Below the pieces are notes generated by a model. That model did not search any database and had not been told where the DNA came from. It was given only the letters and a program-made list of their open reading frames with translations. A stretch of DNA of 64,000 nucleotides from Marichromatium gracile. Lineage in GTDB: Bacteria; Pseudomonadota; Gammaproteobacteria; Chromatiales; Chromatiaceae. Position numbers and translations under genes: made by a program. The stretch is taken from the NCBI RefSeq assembly GCF_004343155.1, contig NZ_SMDC01000010.1, positions 1 through 64,000 on the forward strand. Reading direction: 5' to 3'. This document shows, piece by piece, positions 9,719 through 19,401 of the stretch (position 1 is the stretch's first letter; each line of letters begins with the position of its first letter).

Positions 9719-10993
9719 ATGAAGCTGCTTGTTCTCGGACTCAACCACAAGACCGCCCCGGTCGACATCCGCGAACGGCTGGCGTTTGGTCCAGACATCA
9801 TCGCCGGAGCCCTGCGTGACCTGACCGGATGCCAGGACGTGAGCGAGGGGGTGATCCTCTCCACCTGCAACCGTACCGAGCTCTACTGTGCCATCGAGGA
9901 CGGCGCCGAGCTGTCCGTGCGTCACTGGCTCAGCCAGTTCCACGGCATCGAACTCGAGCGCATCGACCCCTTCATCTACGCCTATGCCGAACGCGACGCG
10001 GTCACCCACCTGCTGCGCGTCTCCAGCGGTCTCGACTCGCTGGTGCTCGGCGAGCCGCAGATCCTCGGGCAGGTCAAGAACGCCTACCAGACCGCCAAGG
10101 ACTGCGGCGCCACCGGCAAGCTGCTCGGTCGGCTGTTCCAGCATACCTTCTCGGTGGCCAAGACGGTCCGTACCGAGACGGCGATCGGCAGCAACCCGGT
10201 CTCGGTCGCCTTCGCCGCGGTCAACCTCGCGCGCCAGATCTTCAGCGACCTGTCGCAGCAGACCGCGCTGCTGATCGGCGCCGGCGAGACCATCGAGCTG
10301 GCCGCCCGTCACCTGCACAACAACGGCATCGGCCGCATCATCGTCGCCAACCGCACCGTCGAGCGCGCGCACGAACTCGCCGCCCAGTTCGATGGCTTCG
10401 CCATCGCCCTGACCGAGATCGCCGGCCACCTCGCCGATGCCGACATCGTCATCGCCTCCACCGCCAGCCCGCTGCCGGTGCTCGGCAAGGGTACGGTCGA
10501 GCGCGCGCTCAAGAAGCGCAAGCACCGCCCGATGTTCATGGTCGACATCGCCGTGCCACGCGACATCGAACCCGAGATCGCCGACCTCAACGACGTCTAT
10601 CTCTACACCATCGACGACCTCAAGGAGGTCATCGACGAGAACCTGCGCTCGCGTCAGGCCGCCGCCGAGCAGGCCGAGGAGATCATCGCCTTCCACACCG
10701 AGGAGTTCCTCGCCTGGTTGCGCTCGCTCGACGCCGCCGGTCTGATCCAGGACTACCGCCTCCGTGGCGAGGCGCTGCGCGACGAGGTGCTGGCCCGTGC
10801 GCTGCGTCAGCTCGACGCCGGCAAGCCCCCGGCCGAGATCGTCAAGTTCCTCGCCCACACCCTCACCAACAAGCTGCTGCATGCGCCCAGCTCGCGGCTG
10901 CGGCAGGCGGCGCGTGACGGTGATGCGGAGATCCTCGAGGCGGCCAACGAGCTGTTCCAACTCGACACCAACAACCGTACCGCCAATTCATGA
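9719..10993 (+). CDS. hemA: Glutamyl-tRNA reductase
   Basis: This 424-aa enzyme reduces glutamyl-tRNA(Glu) to glutamate-1-semialdehyde, the first step of C5 tetrapyrrole synthesis (heme, and bacteriochlorophyll in phototrophs). The catalytic Cys50 lies in [12 protein letters not shown], preceded by [18 protein letters not shown]. The NADPH-binding domain includes [15 protein letters not shown], and a C-terminal dimerisation helix follows. Its stop overlaps the prfA start by 4 nt (ATGA), giving the standard hemA-prfA-prmC operon. Confidence 0.97.
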   Translation: MKLLVLGLNHKTAPVDIRERLAFGPDIIAGALRDLTGCQDVSEGVILSTCNRTELYCAIEDGAELSVRHWLSQFHGIELERIDPFIYAYAERDAVTHLLRVSSGLDSLVLGEPQILGQVKNAYQTAKDCGATGKLLGRLFQHTFSVAKTVRTETAIGSNPVSVAFAAVNLARQIFSDLSQQTALLIGAGETIELAARHLHNNGIGRIIVANRTVERAHELAAQFDGFAIALTEIAGHLADADIVIASTASPLPVLGKGTVERALKKRKHRPMFMVDIAVPRDIEPEIADLNDVYLYTIDDLKEVIDENLRSRQAAAEQAEEIIAFHTEEFLAWLRSLDAAGLIQDYRLRGEALRDEVLARALRQLDAGKPPAEIVKFLAHTLTNKLLHAPSSRLRQAARDGDAEILEAANELFQLDTNNRTANS

Positions 10994-12072
10994 ACCCATC
11001 GATCCGGGGCAAGCTGGAGCGTATCTCGGATCGCTTCGACGAACTCATGGCGCTGCTCGCGGACGCCGAGACCCAGGCGGACACCAACCGCTTCCGGGAC
11101 CTCAGCCGCGAGTATGCCCAGCTCGATCCGCTGATGGCCTGCTATCGGCGCTATCTCGAGGCCGAGGACGACATCGCCACGGCCCGCGAGATGCTCGCCG
11201 ATGCCGAGATGGCCGCGCTCGCCCGCGAGGAGCTGGCCGAGGCCGAGGCGCGCTGCGCGGCACTCGAGCCCGAGCTCATCGCGCTGCTGATCCCGCCCGA
11301 CCCCAACGACCGCTGCAACGCCTTCCTCGAGGTCCGCGCCGGCACCGGCGGGGCCGAGGCGGCGCTGTTCGCCGCTGACCTGATGCGTATGTACATGCGC
11401 TATGCCGAACTGCTCGGCTGGCGTGTCGAGCCGATCTCCGAGAGCGCCGGCGAGCTCGGCGGCTACAAGGAGGTGGTGCTGCGCATCAGCGGCAGCGGGG
11501 TGTTCTCGCGGTTGAAGTTCGAGCCGGGCGCGCACCGCGTGCAGCGCGTCCCCGAGACCGAGTCGCAGGGACGGGTGCACACCTCGGCCTGTACCGTCGC
11601 CGTGCTGCCCGAGGTCGAGGCGATCGACTCGATCGAGATCAACAGTGCCGATCTGCGCATCGACACCTATCGCGCCTCCGGCGCCGGTGGTCAGCACGTC
11701 AACAAGACCGACTCGGCGATCCGCATCACCCACCTGCCCAGCGGCATCGTGGTGGAGTGTCAGGAGGAGCGTTCGCAGCACAAGAACCGCGCGCGCGCCA
11801 TGTCGCTGCTGCAGGCCCGGCTGCTCGCCGAGGCCCAGGCCAGCCAGACCTCGGAGCAGTCCGAGTCACGCCGCCTGCAGGTCGGTAGCGGAGACCGCTC
11901 CGAGCGTATCCGCACCTACAACTTCCCGCAGAACCGGGTCACCGACCACCGCATCAACCTCACCCTCTACAAGCTCGACGAGGTGATGGCCGGGGCGCTC
12001 GATCAGGTCATCGAGCCGCTGCTCACCGAATACCGGGGTGAGCAACTCGCCGCGATGATGAGCGGCGCCTGA
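10990..12072 (+). CDS. prfA: Peptide chain release factor 1
   Basis: A 360-aa class I release factor recognising UAA and UAG. The peptidyl-hydrolysis motif GGQ is at residues 233-235 within [15 protein letters not shown]. The codon-recognition P-x-T tripeptide appears as PET in [15 protein letters not shown] (PAT in E. coli), within known family variation. Translation is coupled to hemA by a 4-nt overlap. The next gene, prmC, encodes the methyltransferase that modifies the glutamine of this GGQ motif. Confidence 0.97.
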   Translation: MNPSIRGKLERISDRFDELMALLADAETQADTNRFRDLSREYAQLDPLMACYRRYLEAEDDIATAREMLADAEMAALAREELAEAEARCAALEPELIALLIPPDPNDRCNAFLEVRAGTGGAEAALFAADLMRMYMRYAELLGWRVEPISESAGELGGYKEVVLRISGSGVFSRLKFEPGAHRVQRVPETESQGRVHTSACTVAVLPEVEAIDSIEINSADLRIDTYRASGAGGQHVNKTDSAIRITHLPSGIVVECQEERSQHKNRARAMSLLQARLLAEAQASQTSEQSESRRLQVGSGDRSERIRTYNFPQNRVTDHRINLTLYKLDEVMAGALDQVIEPLLTEYRGEQLAAMMSGA

Positions 12073-12074
12073 GG

Positions 12075-12941
12075 GTGGCCCGAGCGCCCTCCCCCGCCAC
12101 CTTCGCCGAGCAGCGCACCGACGAGACCCTGACCCGCGCCGCTGGCGCACTGGCTGCACTCGCCGGCGCGGCGGCCCGGCTCGAGGCCGAGCTGCTGCTC
12201 GAGCAGTGCAGCGGCTGGTCGCGCACCAGCCAGCGTGCCTGGCCCGAGCGCCCGCTCGATGCCGCCACCGCCACGGCCTTCGCCGCGCTGCTCGGACGTC
12301 GACTCGACGGCGAGCCGATCGCCTACATCCGCGGCACCCAGGCGTTCTGGACGCTCGAGCTCGACGTCACCCCGGACACCCTGATCCCGCGCCCGGAGAC
12401 CGAACTGCTGGTCGAGACCGCGCTGGCGCGCGGCCCGGCGGGCACGGCCACCGTGCTCGACCTCGGCACCGGCAGCGGCGCGATCGCCCTGGCCCTGGCC
12501 AGCGAACGCCCGCGCTGGCGGATCACCGCCACCGACCGCAGCAGCGCGGCGCTCGCCGTAGCACGCGCCAACCGCGACCGCCTGGGACTCGACGTCGACC
12601 TGGTCGCGGGCGACTGGCTCGGGGCCGTCGCCACCGGGAGCTGCGACCTGATCCTCAGCAACCCGCCCTATATCGACGGCGACGACCCCCATCTCGACCA
12701 GGGCGACCTGCGCTTCGAGCCCCCCGGCGCGCTGACCCCGGGAGCCGACGGGCTGGCGGCGATCCGCGCCATCCTCGCCGATACGCCGCGCTGTCTGCGT
12801 CCCGGCGGCTGGCTGATGGTCGAGCACGGCTGCGACCAGGGCGCTGCGGCGCGCGCGCTGTTCGGCGGCGCCGGGCTCGTCGAGGTCGCAACCCTAGACG
12901 ACCTCGCCGGACTCGACCGGATCACGCTCGGGCGCCGCTGA
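12075..12941 (+). CDS. prmC: Release-factor glutamine N5-methyltransferase
   Basis: A 288-aa SAM-dependent enzyme that methylates the GGQ glutamine of RF1 and RF2. The SAM motif is VLDLGTGSGAIALALA and the glutamine-binding tetrapeptide NPPY lies in ILSNPPYIDGDDPH. The start is a GTG two bases after the prfA stop, so expression is coupled. The 3' end overlaps the convergent acyltransferase gene by 48 bp. Confidence 0.95.
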   Translation: MARAPSPATFAEQRTDETLTRAAGALAALAGAAARLEAELLLEQCSGWSRTSQRAWPERPLDAATATAFAALLGRRLDGEPIAYIRGTQAFWTLELDVTPDTLIPRPETELLVETALARGPAGTATVLDLGTGSGAIALALASERPRWRITATDRSSAALAVARANRDRLGLDVDLVAGDWLGAVATGSCDLILSNPPYIDGDDPHLDQGDLRFEPPGALTPGADGLAAIRAILADTPRCLRPGGWLMVEHGCDQGAAARALFGGAGLVEVATLDDLAGLDRITLGRR

Positions 12942-13703
12942 TCGCGGCGCAGGCTGACCCTCTTCCATCCCCAACCGCCGCGCCGCGGTCTCGCGCATCC
13001 ACTGCTCGACCCGCGCGCTGAGCCGCTCGGGATCACCGTCGCCACAACCGATCGGCGCCCCGATGATCAGCCGGATACGCCCAGGGCGGCGCAGCAGCGA
13101 GCGCGCCGGCCAACAATGACCGGCATCGTGCACCATCGGCAGCACCCGCACCCCGGCCTTGCAGGCGAGCTTGGCACCACCGCCGTTGAACCGCCCGATC
13201 CGCCCCGGCGGCTGGCGCGTCCCCTCGGGATAGATCACCACGCTGATGCCCGCGCGCAGCCGCTCGCGCCCGACCCGGAGGATGGTCTTGAAGGCGTTGA
13301 CCGGGCGGCCGCGATCGATCGCGATCGGCTTGAGCAGCGCCAGCCCCCAGCCGAAGAAGGGCACCCACAGCAGCTCGCGCTTGAGCACCGTGGCCTGCGG
13401 CGAGACCAGCAGCTGCAGATAGAAGGTCTCCCACTGGCTCTGGTGATTGGCCATCACCACCACCGCCTCGCCGGCGGGGATGTGCTCGCGCCCCTCGACG
13501 ACGATCTCGATGCCGTTGAGCCGGCGCAGCAACCACATGGTGGCGCGCGACCACAGGTTGACGAAGCGATAGCGCTGCGCGAAATCCATCCAGGGCGCCA
13601 GCAGCAGCGAGATCAGGCTGTGGACGATCCCCATCAGGTTGTAGAGGACGAAGAACAGGAGGCTGCGCAGCCACACCCCCAGGTCGGCCTTGTCGTTGTA
13701 CAT
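12894..13703 (-). CDS. plsC: 1-acyl-sn-glycerol-3-phosphate acyltransferase (PlsC-like)
   Basis: A 269-aa membrane-associated acyltransferase for phosphatidic acid synthesis. The N-terminal hydrophobic segment (about 10-35) is followed by the catalytic block NHQSQWETF, in which the usual H-x4-D is H-x4-E. The substrate motif VVIYPEGTRQPPGR is canonical. The start MYNDKADLG at 13703 is preferred because the membrane segment follows directly and GGAG lies 11 nt upstream. ATG codons at 13721 and further upstream are possible. The C-terminus overlaps prmC tail to tail by 48 bp. Confidence 0.85.
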   Translation of the reverse strand: MYNDKADLGVWLRSLLFFVLYNLMGIVHSLISLLLAPWMDFAQRYRFVNLWSRATMWLLRRLNGIEIVVEGREHIPAGEAVVVMANHQSQWETFYLQLLVSPQATVLKRELLWVPFFGWGLALLKPIAIDRGRPVNAFKTILRVGRERLRAGISVVIYPEGTRQPPGRIGRFNGGGAKLACKAGVRVLPMVHDAGHCWPARSLLRRPGRIRLIIGAPIGCGDGDPERLSARVEQWMRETAARRLGMEEGQPAPRSAAPERDPVESGEVV

Positions 13704-13871
13704 CGGCAAATCCGCTCCCATCTCTCGGACAGCAGGTCTACGGCCGTCGCACCCGGCAGCACGCCCGGGATCAGGCCCTGCGCGCGCCGCCGACGCGACA
13801 TCGTCACCCGTCGGAACAGGCGACACGCGGCCCGATTATAGCCACCGCCGCGACCGACCGGTCCGCCCGGG

Positions 13872-13899
13872 TTGATTCTTTCGCAACCACGACTAGCAT
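13872..13899 (+). promoter_or_regulatory. Candidate sigma70 promoter for the 136-aa protein
   Basis: TTGATT (13872-13877) and TAGCAT (13894-13899) are 16 bp apart. The expected transcription start is only a few bases before the ATG at 13912, and no ribosome binding site is seen, so the message could be nearly leaderless. Confidence 0.5.
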
Positions 13900-13911
13900 T
13901 GGGCAGCCACT

Positions 13912-14322
13912 ATGGACAGCGTCGACGTCGACCGTATCAAGGAGCGCGAGATCCCGTTCCAGGAGTTGCATCCGAACCCCGATCAGGCCGCGACCGCCGC
14001 GGCCTTCCTCGCCGAGGTCGAGGGCGTACTCGCCACCGAGGCGCTCTCGCCCTGTCTGCTGCGGGTACGCTACGACGTGCTCCAGCTCACCCTGCAGGAG
14101 ATCGACGAGGCGCTCGGCGAGCTCGGGCTGCATCTCGACAACGGACTGCTCCCCAAGGTCAGGCGCGCGCTCTATCACTACACAGAGGAGACCCAGCGGG
14201 CCAATCTCGGCTACCCCAGGTGCAAGGGCAACTGTCTCAAGCAGGTCTTCGCCAAGCGCTACGCGCAGATCGAGCACGGCTGTCGCGACCAGCGGCCCGA
14301 GCACTGGCGCCGCTATCTCTGA
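13912..14322 (+). CDS. Uncharacterised 136-aa protein
   Basis: I do not recognise the family. The product is soluble, acidic in its first half (MDSVDVDRIKEREIPFQELH) and basic towards the end. It has a C-x3-C pair in YPRCKGNCLKQVFAKRY and another cysteine 17 residues later, so metal binding is possible but unproven. Codon use matches its neighbours and no other frame is better, so I take it as a real gene. A plausible promoter lies just upstream. It reads into moeB 40 bp later, suggesting cotranscription. No signal peptide or membrane segment was seen. Confidence 0.7.
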   Translation: MDSVDVDRIKEREIPFQELHPNPDQAATAAAFLAEVEGVLATEALSPCLLRVRYDVLQLTLQEIDEALGELGLHLDNGLLPKVRRALYHYTEETQRANLGYPRCKGNCLKQVFAKRYAQIEHGCRDQRPEHWRRYL

Positions 14323-14362
14323 GTCGCCACGACACCCGCCCGGGCCGGCCCGCAGCAGTACC

Positions 14363-15109
14363 ATGAACCCGCATCCAGACCCACGCTACAGCCGCCAGAT
14401 GCTGCTCCCCGGCTTCGGCGAGGACGGTCAGCGACGCCTGCGTCAGGCACGCGTGCTGCTGATCGGACTCGGCGGCCTCGGCTCGCCGATCGCCATGTAT
14501 CTGGCCGCCGCCGGTGTCGGCGAGCTGCGCCTGGCCGACTTCGACGCCGTCGACCTCTCCAACCTGCACCGCCAGATCGTGCACGACAGCACCACCGTCG
14601 GCCGACCCAAGGTCGACTCGGCGATGACCCGGCTGGCGGCGCTCAACCCCGAGGTCGCGCTGGTGCCACTCAAGGGCAGCGCCACCGCCGCCCGGCTGCC
14701 CGAGCTGATCGCCGACGTCGATCTGGTGATCGACGCCTGCGACAACTTTGCCACCCGCTTCGCCATCAACGCCGCCTGCATGAGCGCCGGCATCCCCCTG
14801 GTCTCGGGCGCGGCGATCGGCACCGAGGGCCAGGTCAGCGCCTTCTCCGCTCGTCCCGGCGGCCCCTGCTACCAGTGTCTTTATCCACGCGAGGTCGGCG
14901 AGGAGGAGGGCTGCGCGGTGCGCGGCGTGCTCGGACCGGTGGTCGGCATCATCGGTGCCACCCAGGCCACCGAGGCGATCAAGATCCTCACCGGCATCGG
15001 TGAGCCGCTGTTCGGTCGGCTGCTGCTGCTCGATGCGCTGCGCATGCAGTGGCGCAGCCTGACCCTCCCCCCCGATCCCGACTGCCCGGTGTGCGGCGGG
15101 CACGGATGA
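14363..15109 (+). CDS. moeB: Molybdopterin-synthase adenylyltransferase (MoeB/ThiF family)
   Basis: A 248-aa E1-like enzyme that adenylates the C-terminus of a ubiquitin-like sulfur carrier (MoaD, ThiS or similar). It has the opening YSRQMLLPGFGEDGQ, the ATP-binding loop LIGLGGLGSPIAMYLAAAGVG and DFDAVDLSNLHRQ. The zinc ligands are CYQC and CPVC pairs (about residues 172-175 and 241-244). The conserved EEGCAVRGVLGP is present. No rhodanese domain follows. MoeB and ThiF cannot be separated confidently by eye; MoeB is favoured by length and start. Confidence 0.85.
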   Translation: MNPHPDPRYSRQMLLPGFGEDGQRRLRQARVLLIGLGGLGSPIAMYLAAAGVGELRLADFDAVDLSNLHRQIVHDSTTVGRPKVDSAMTRLAALNPEVALVPLKGSATAARLPELIADVDLVIDACDNFATRFAINAACMSAGIPLVSGAAIGTEGQVSAFSARPGGPCYQCLYPREVGEEEGCAVRGVLGPVVGIIGATQATEAIKILTGIGEPLFGRLLLLDALRMQWRSLTLPPDPDCPVCGGHG

Positions 15110-15153
15110 CCAGCAGGCCGCCTCGCGCGGCCCCGCAGCCGGAGACCCCTCAG

Positions 15154-15687
15154 ATGCGATTCGCAGTCAGCCCCGACGAACTCCGCCGCGCCAAGGTGCC
15201 GCACGAGCTCTTTCTCACCAACCTGATCGGCAACCACATCCTGATGACGGTGGCCATCGGCGGCATCGCCGGCAGCTTCCCCTGGCTGCTGGCGCTGATC
15301 CCGACGATCTCCTTCGCCATCCTCGGCTTCATCCTGTGGCGGGCACGCCGCGCCCGCGGGCGCGACCCCTGGTACGTGATGTGTCACTGGCAGGTATGCG
15401 CGCGCCGCAGCCGGATCTTCCTGACCATGCTGACACTGCTGGTGGCGAGCGCGACCCTCGGCTGGGTCGGCTACACCTATGGCGGGATGATGAAGGAGGC
15501 GGTGTGGGCGCTGGTCGCCGGCACCGGCATCCTGCCGGTGATGGCGACCGTGCTGGTGCTGGTGATCGTCGAGTCCGACGCCCTCTACCACGCCCACGAG
15601 GCGCGGCTACCGGCCTGGGTGGTGGCGCGCCATCCCGCCCCGATCGCACAACAACGGATCGAGGGCGAGGCTCAACCGAGCGCGTAG
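15154..15687 (+). CDS. Small multi-pass membrane protein of unknown function
   Basis: A 177-aa hydrophobic protein with about four membrane helices: residues ~20-60 ([20 protein letters not shown] and [17 protein letters not shown]) and ~90-140 ([36 protein letters not shown]). The start at 15154 is chosen for a GGAG 9 nt upstream. An earlier in-frame ATG at 15106 would overlap the moeB stop and allow coupling. I recognise no catalytic motif. It ends 16 bp inside the convergent ubiA gene. Confidence 0.7.
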   Translation: MRFAVSPDELRRAKVPHELFLTNLIGNHILMTVAIGGIAGSFPWLLALIPTISFAILGFILWRARRARGRDPWYVMCHWQVCARRSRIFLTMLTLLVASATLGWVGYTYGGMMKEAVWALVAGTGILPVMATVLVLVIVESDALYHAHEARLPAWVVARHPAPIAQQRIEGEAQPSA

Positions 15688-16574
15688 TCGAGCACCAGCC
15701 CGACGAACACCGCCATGCCGAAGTAGTTGTTATTGAGGAAGGCGGCAAAGCAGGGGTCGGGCTCGCGCGCGCGGATCAGCCATTGCTGATAGAGGGCCAG
15801 CCCGGCGGCGGCGGCCAGCCCGAGCAGGTACCAGCCACCGCGCCCGGTGGCCATACCGACCCACAACAACAGCGCCAGCATGATGAGCTGCAACAGCCCG
15901 ATGATGACACGGTCCCAGCGCCCGAACAGGATCGCGGTGGACTTGACCCCGATCTCGAGGTCGTCCTCGCGATCGACCATGGCGTACTGGGTGTCGTAGA
16001 TCAGCGCCCAGATCAGGGTGGCGACGAACAGCACCCAGGCATAGAAGGGGATGGTCCCGGTCACCGCGGTGAAGGCCATCGGGATCGCCCAGCCGAAGGC
16101 GGCGCCGAGGAAGAGCTGCGGCAGATGGGTATAGCGCTTCATGAAGGGATAGAGCGCGGTCAGCGCCACCGCCACCACCGACAGCGCGATCGTCTGCCAG
16201 TTGAGCAGCAGCACCAGGCCGAAGGAGGCCAGACAGAGGACGATGAACACCCCCAGCGCCTCGCCCGCGCTCACCAGGCCGGTGGCCAGCGGGCGCTGGT
16301 TGGTGCGCCGCACATGACCGTCGAAGTCGCGATCGGCATAGTCGTTGATCGCGCACCCGGCCGAGCGCATCAGCACCACCCCGAGGACGAAAATGAGCAC
16401 GATCGACCACGGCGGCTGCCCCGCGCCGGCGAACCACAGCGCCCAGAGCGCGGGCCACATCAGCAGCAGACTGCCGATCGGCCGATTGAACCGCACCAGC
16501 AGCATGTATCCATGCAGCCGCTCACGCCAGAAGGCGGGACGCAGCGCCTTGGCTGTTACCTCTTGAAGACTCAT
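15672..16574 (-). CDS. ubiA: 4-hydroxybenzoate octaprenyltransferase
   Basis: A 300-aa integral-membrane prenyltransferase that attaches the polyprenyl tail to 4-hydroxybenzoate in ubiquinone synthesis. Both aspartate-rich, Mg-pyrophosphate-binding motifs are present: [15 protein letters not shown] (about 77-91) and [12 protein letters not shown] (about 200-211). About eight to nine transmembrane helices are seen. ubiC (chorismate lyase), often adjacent, is absent. Confidence 0.95.
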   Translation of the reverse strand: MSLQEVTAKALRPAFWRERLHGYMLLVRFNRPIGSLLLMWPALWALWFAGAGQPPWSIVLIFVLGVVLMRSAGCAINDYADRDFDGHVRRTNQRPLATGLVSAGEALGVFIVLCLASFGLVLLLNWQTIALSVVAVALTALYPFMKRYTHLPQLFLGAAFGWAIPMAFTAVTGTIPFYAWVLFVATLIWALIYDTQYAMVDREDDLEIGVKSTAILFGRWDRVIIGLLQLIMLALLLWVGMATGRGGWYLLGLAAAAGLALYQQWLIRAREPDPCFAAFLNNNYFGMAVFVGLVLDYALG

Positions 16575-16749
16575 ATCGCAGGTCGACTCTCACCTGATTC
16601 GTGACATTGGCGACGATGCCCCCGTCGGTACGACAGAGGACGGGACGGTCGGCAGGGGTCGCGACGAGGCGGCCACGGGAGACGGGCCCCGGCATCGTCC
16701 GCAGGTGGAGCGATTATCGCACAGCCGCGCCGGGGGCGATCGATGCGGC

Positions 16750-18906
16750 TCAGGCGCGACCGTAGTCGACGCGATCCCCGAGCCAGCGACGCACCAGCGG
16801 CTCGAACAGCCCGCGATGGCTGCTCAACACCAGGTCGGCGGCCTGCTGGGCGGCGGGCAGCAGCTGCTGGTCGCGCAACGGGTCGGCGATACGGAACTGC
16901 ACCGCACCGGTCTGGCGGGTGCCCAGCACCTCGCCGGCACCGCGCAGCGCCAGATCACGCTCGGCGATCTCAAAGCCGCTGTTGGTAGCGCGCAGGATCC
17001 CCAGGCGCTCGCGCGCCACTGCCGAGAGCGGCGCACGATAGAGCAGCAGGCAGTGGCTCTCGACCGCGCCGCGCCCGACCCGGCCACGCAGCTGATGGAG
17101 CTGGGCGAGCCCCAGGCGCTCGGGGTTCTCGATGATCATCAGACTGGCGTTGGGCACGTCGACCCCGACCTCGATCACCGTGGTCGCCACCAGCAGGTCG
17201 AGTTCGCCCGCGGCGAAGGCGGCCATCACCGCCTCGCGCTCGGCGCCACGGATGCGCCCGTGCACCAACCCCACGCGCAGCCCGCTGAGGCGCTCGGCGA
17301 GCTGACGCGCGGTCTCCTCGGCGGCCTGGCACTCGAGCACCTCCGACTCCTCGATCAGGGTGCAGACCCAGTAGGCCTGACGCCCCTGGGCACAGGCCTC
17401 GCGCACCCGCTCGATCACCTCGTCGCGGCGGGCATCGGGCACCGCCGCCGTGGTGATCGCCTGACGCCCCGGCGGCAGGGCGTCGATCACCGAGAGATCG
17501 AGGTCGGCGTACATGGTCATCGCCAGCGAGCGCGGGATCGGCGTGGCGGTCATGATCAGCTGGTGGGCCAGCGCCCCCTCGCCCCCGCCCTTCTCGCGCA
17601 ACCGCATGCGCTGGTGGACACCGAAGCGGTGCTGCTCGTCGATGATCACCAGCCCGAGCTCGGCGAAACGCACCTCGTCCTGGAACAGCGCATGGGTGCC
17701 GACCACCAGTCGCGCCTCGCCCGAGGCGATGCGCGCCAGCAGCTCGGCGCGCTCGCGCCCCTTGTGACGACCGGTCAGCCACAACGTGGTGATGCCGAGC
17801 TCGTCGAGCCAGCCCCCGAGGGTACGGTGGTGCTGCTCGGCGAGCAGCTCGGTGGGGGCCATCAGCACCGCCTGATGTCCGCACTCGATCGCCTGCAGCG
17901 CGGCGAGCGCGGCGACCACCGTCTTGCCGGCGCCGACATCGCCCTGCAACAGCCGATGCATCGGTCGCGGCAGCGCGAGATCGGCGGCGATCTCGCCGAC
18001 CACCCGTTCCTGCGCCGGGGTCAGCGAGAACGGCAGGCGCGCACGCAACCGCGCGCGCAGCGCACCGTCACCGGCGAGCGGCGGTGCGACCTGCGTCCCC
18101 TGAGTCTCGCGCAACTGACGCAGACTCGCCTGGTGCGCCACCAGCTCCTCGAAGGCCAGGCGCTGGAAGCTCGGGTGACGGCGCTCGACCAGCGCCTCCA
18201 GGGTCGCCTCGGGCGGCGGGCGATGGAGATAGCGCAGCGCCTCGCTCAAGGTCGGCAGACCCAGAGGGTCGAGCACGCTGGCAGGCAGGCACTCGGCCGG
18301 GGCGCGGGTCTCGAGCAGCGCCAGGGCCTGCTCGGTGAGTCCGCGCAGCGACGCCTGGTTCAACCCCTCGGTGGCGGGGTAGACGGGGGTCAGTCCGGGC
18401 TCGAGCCCCTCCTGCCCGGCGCCCTGGATGCGATACTCCGGGTGCACCATCTCGAGGCCGCGCGGTCCTTGACGGACCTCGCCATAGCACGACAGCCGTA
18501 CCCCCGGGCGCAACGCCGAGACCTGTTGACTGCCGAAGTGGAAGAAACGCAGCATCAGCGCACCGAGTCCACCGTCGGTGAGCCACACCTTGAGCGAGCG
18601 GCGGCGCCCGAGAGCGATCCCGGCCTCGCCGATCTCGGCCTCGACCAGTGCCTCCTGGCCGACCCGCAGCTCGGCGAGCGGCACCGCGCGACTGCGATCC
18701 TGATAGCGGGTCGGCAGGTGCAGCAACAGGTCCTGGACGCTGTGGATACCGAGCCGGGTCAGGCGCTCGGCCACCCGGGGCCCGACACGGTGCAACCGCT
18801 CGACCGGGATCTGGTCGAGCGCCTCGGTGTCGTCAGGCTTGTGATCTGGTACGGTTTGAATCAAGGCGCTGCTGTCTGCTCTAATCGCCGCGCGGGCCCC
18901 GTACAT
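16750..18906 (-). CDS. recG: ATP-dependent DNA helicase RecG
   Basis: A 718-aa superfamily 2 translocase that remodels stalled forks and Holliday junctions. The wedge/OB domain contains LLLHLPTRYQDRSRAVPL. The motor has the Walker A LQGDVGAGKTVVAALAAL, the Walker B DEQH box (VIIDEQHRFGVHQRMRL), TATPIPRSLAMTMYADLD and the RecG-specific LGLAQLHQLRGRVGRG. The N-terminus is uncertain: ATG 18906 or GTG 18948 are both possible, and conserved sequence begins only at DQIPVERLHRVG. It is divergent from yjbQ. Confidence 0.95.
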   Translation of the reverse strand: MYGARAAIRADSSALIQTVPDHKPDDTEALDQIPVERLHRVGPRVAERLTRLGIHSVQDLLLHLPTRYQDRSRAVPLAELRVGQEALVEAEIGEAGIALGRRRSLKVWLTDGGLGALMLRFFHFGSQQVSALRPGVRLSCYGEVRQGPRGLEMVHPEYRIQGAGQEGLEPGLTPVYPATEGLNQASLRGLTEQALALLETRAPAECLPASVLDPLGLPTLSEALRYLHRPPPEATLEALVERRHPSFQRLAFEELVAHQASLRQLRETQGTQVAPPLAGDGALRARLRARLPFSLTPAQERVVGEIAADLALPRPMHRLLQGDVGAGKTVVAALAALQAIECGHQAVLMAPTELLAEQHHRTLGGWLDELGITTLWLTGRHKGRERAELLARIASGEARLVVGTHALFQDEVRFAELGLVIIDEQHRFGVHQRMRLREKGGGEGALAHQLIMTATPIPRSLAMTMYADLDLSVIDALPPGRQAITTAAVPDARRDEVIERVREACAQGRQAYWVCTLIEESEVLECQAAEETARQLAERLSGLRVGLVHGRIRGAEREAVMAAFAAGELDLLVATTVIEVGVDVPNASLMIIENPERLGLAQLHQLRGRVGRGAVESHCLLLYRAPLSAVARERLGILRATNSGFEIAERDLALRGAGEVLGTRQTGAVQFRIADPLRDQQLLPAAQQAADLVLSSHRGLFEPLVRRWLGDRVDYGRA

Positions 18907-18977
18907 GGCGCCCGTCGCTGTACGGCGCCGCGACCCCACCTTCGTCACTGGACCCGGAGACCAGCAGCCCCTCGCCG

Positions 18978-19394
18978 ATGATCGAACAACACCGCCTCAG
19001 CATCGCGACCCGGGGTCGCGGCACCTACGAGATCACCGACGCGGTTCAGCAACGAGTGTGCCAGAGCGCCATCGTTACTGGACTTTGCCACGTCTTCGTG
19101 CATCACACCAGTGCCTCGCTACTGCTGTGCGAGAACGCCGACCCCTCGGTCCGGCACGATCTGGAGCACTTCCTCGCCCGGCTCGCCCCCGACGGCGACC
19201 CGGTCTATACCCATGCCGCCGAGGGCCCGGACGACATGCCGGCGCACCTGCGCGCCATCCTCACCAAGATGGACCTGACCCTCCCGATCAGCGACGGACG
19301 CTGCGCGCTCGGCACCTGGCAGGGGGTCTATCTCTACGAGCACCGCACCGGCGCACAGCGGCGCCGACTCACCCTCACCCTCAACGGGGTCTGA
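18978..19394 (+). CDS. yjbQ: YjbQ/UPF0047 family protein
   Basis: A 138-aa protein of the YjbQ family, annotated as secondary thiamine-phosphate synthase because family members replace ThiE weakly; the physiological role is unsettled. The conserved histidine-rich core FVHHTSASLLLCENADP (about residues 39-55) and the C-terminal LGTWQGVYLYEHR are intact. It is a single gene between recG and mltB on the opposite strand, and its stop is 7 bp from the mltB stop. Confidence 0.9.
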   Translation: MIEQHRLSIATRGRGTYEITDAVQQRVCQSAIVTGLCHVFVHHTSASLLLCENADPSVRHDLEHFLARLAPDGDPVYTHAAEGPDDMPAHLRAILTKMDLTLPISDGRCALGTWQGVYLYEHRTGAQRRRLTLTLNGV

Positions 19395-19401
19395 GACGCG
19401 C

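Noticed and set aside
16705-18981. 758-aa open frame opposite recG
   Set aside because: It is antisense to a clearly conserved helicase. High GC content with GC-rich third positions produces long mirror frames, and the product has no recognisable domain.
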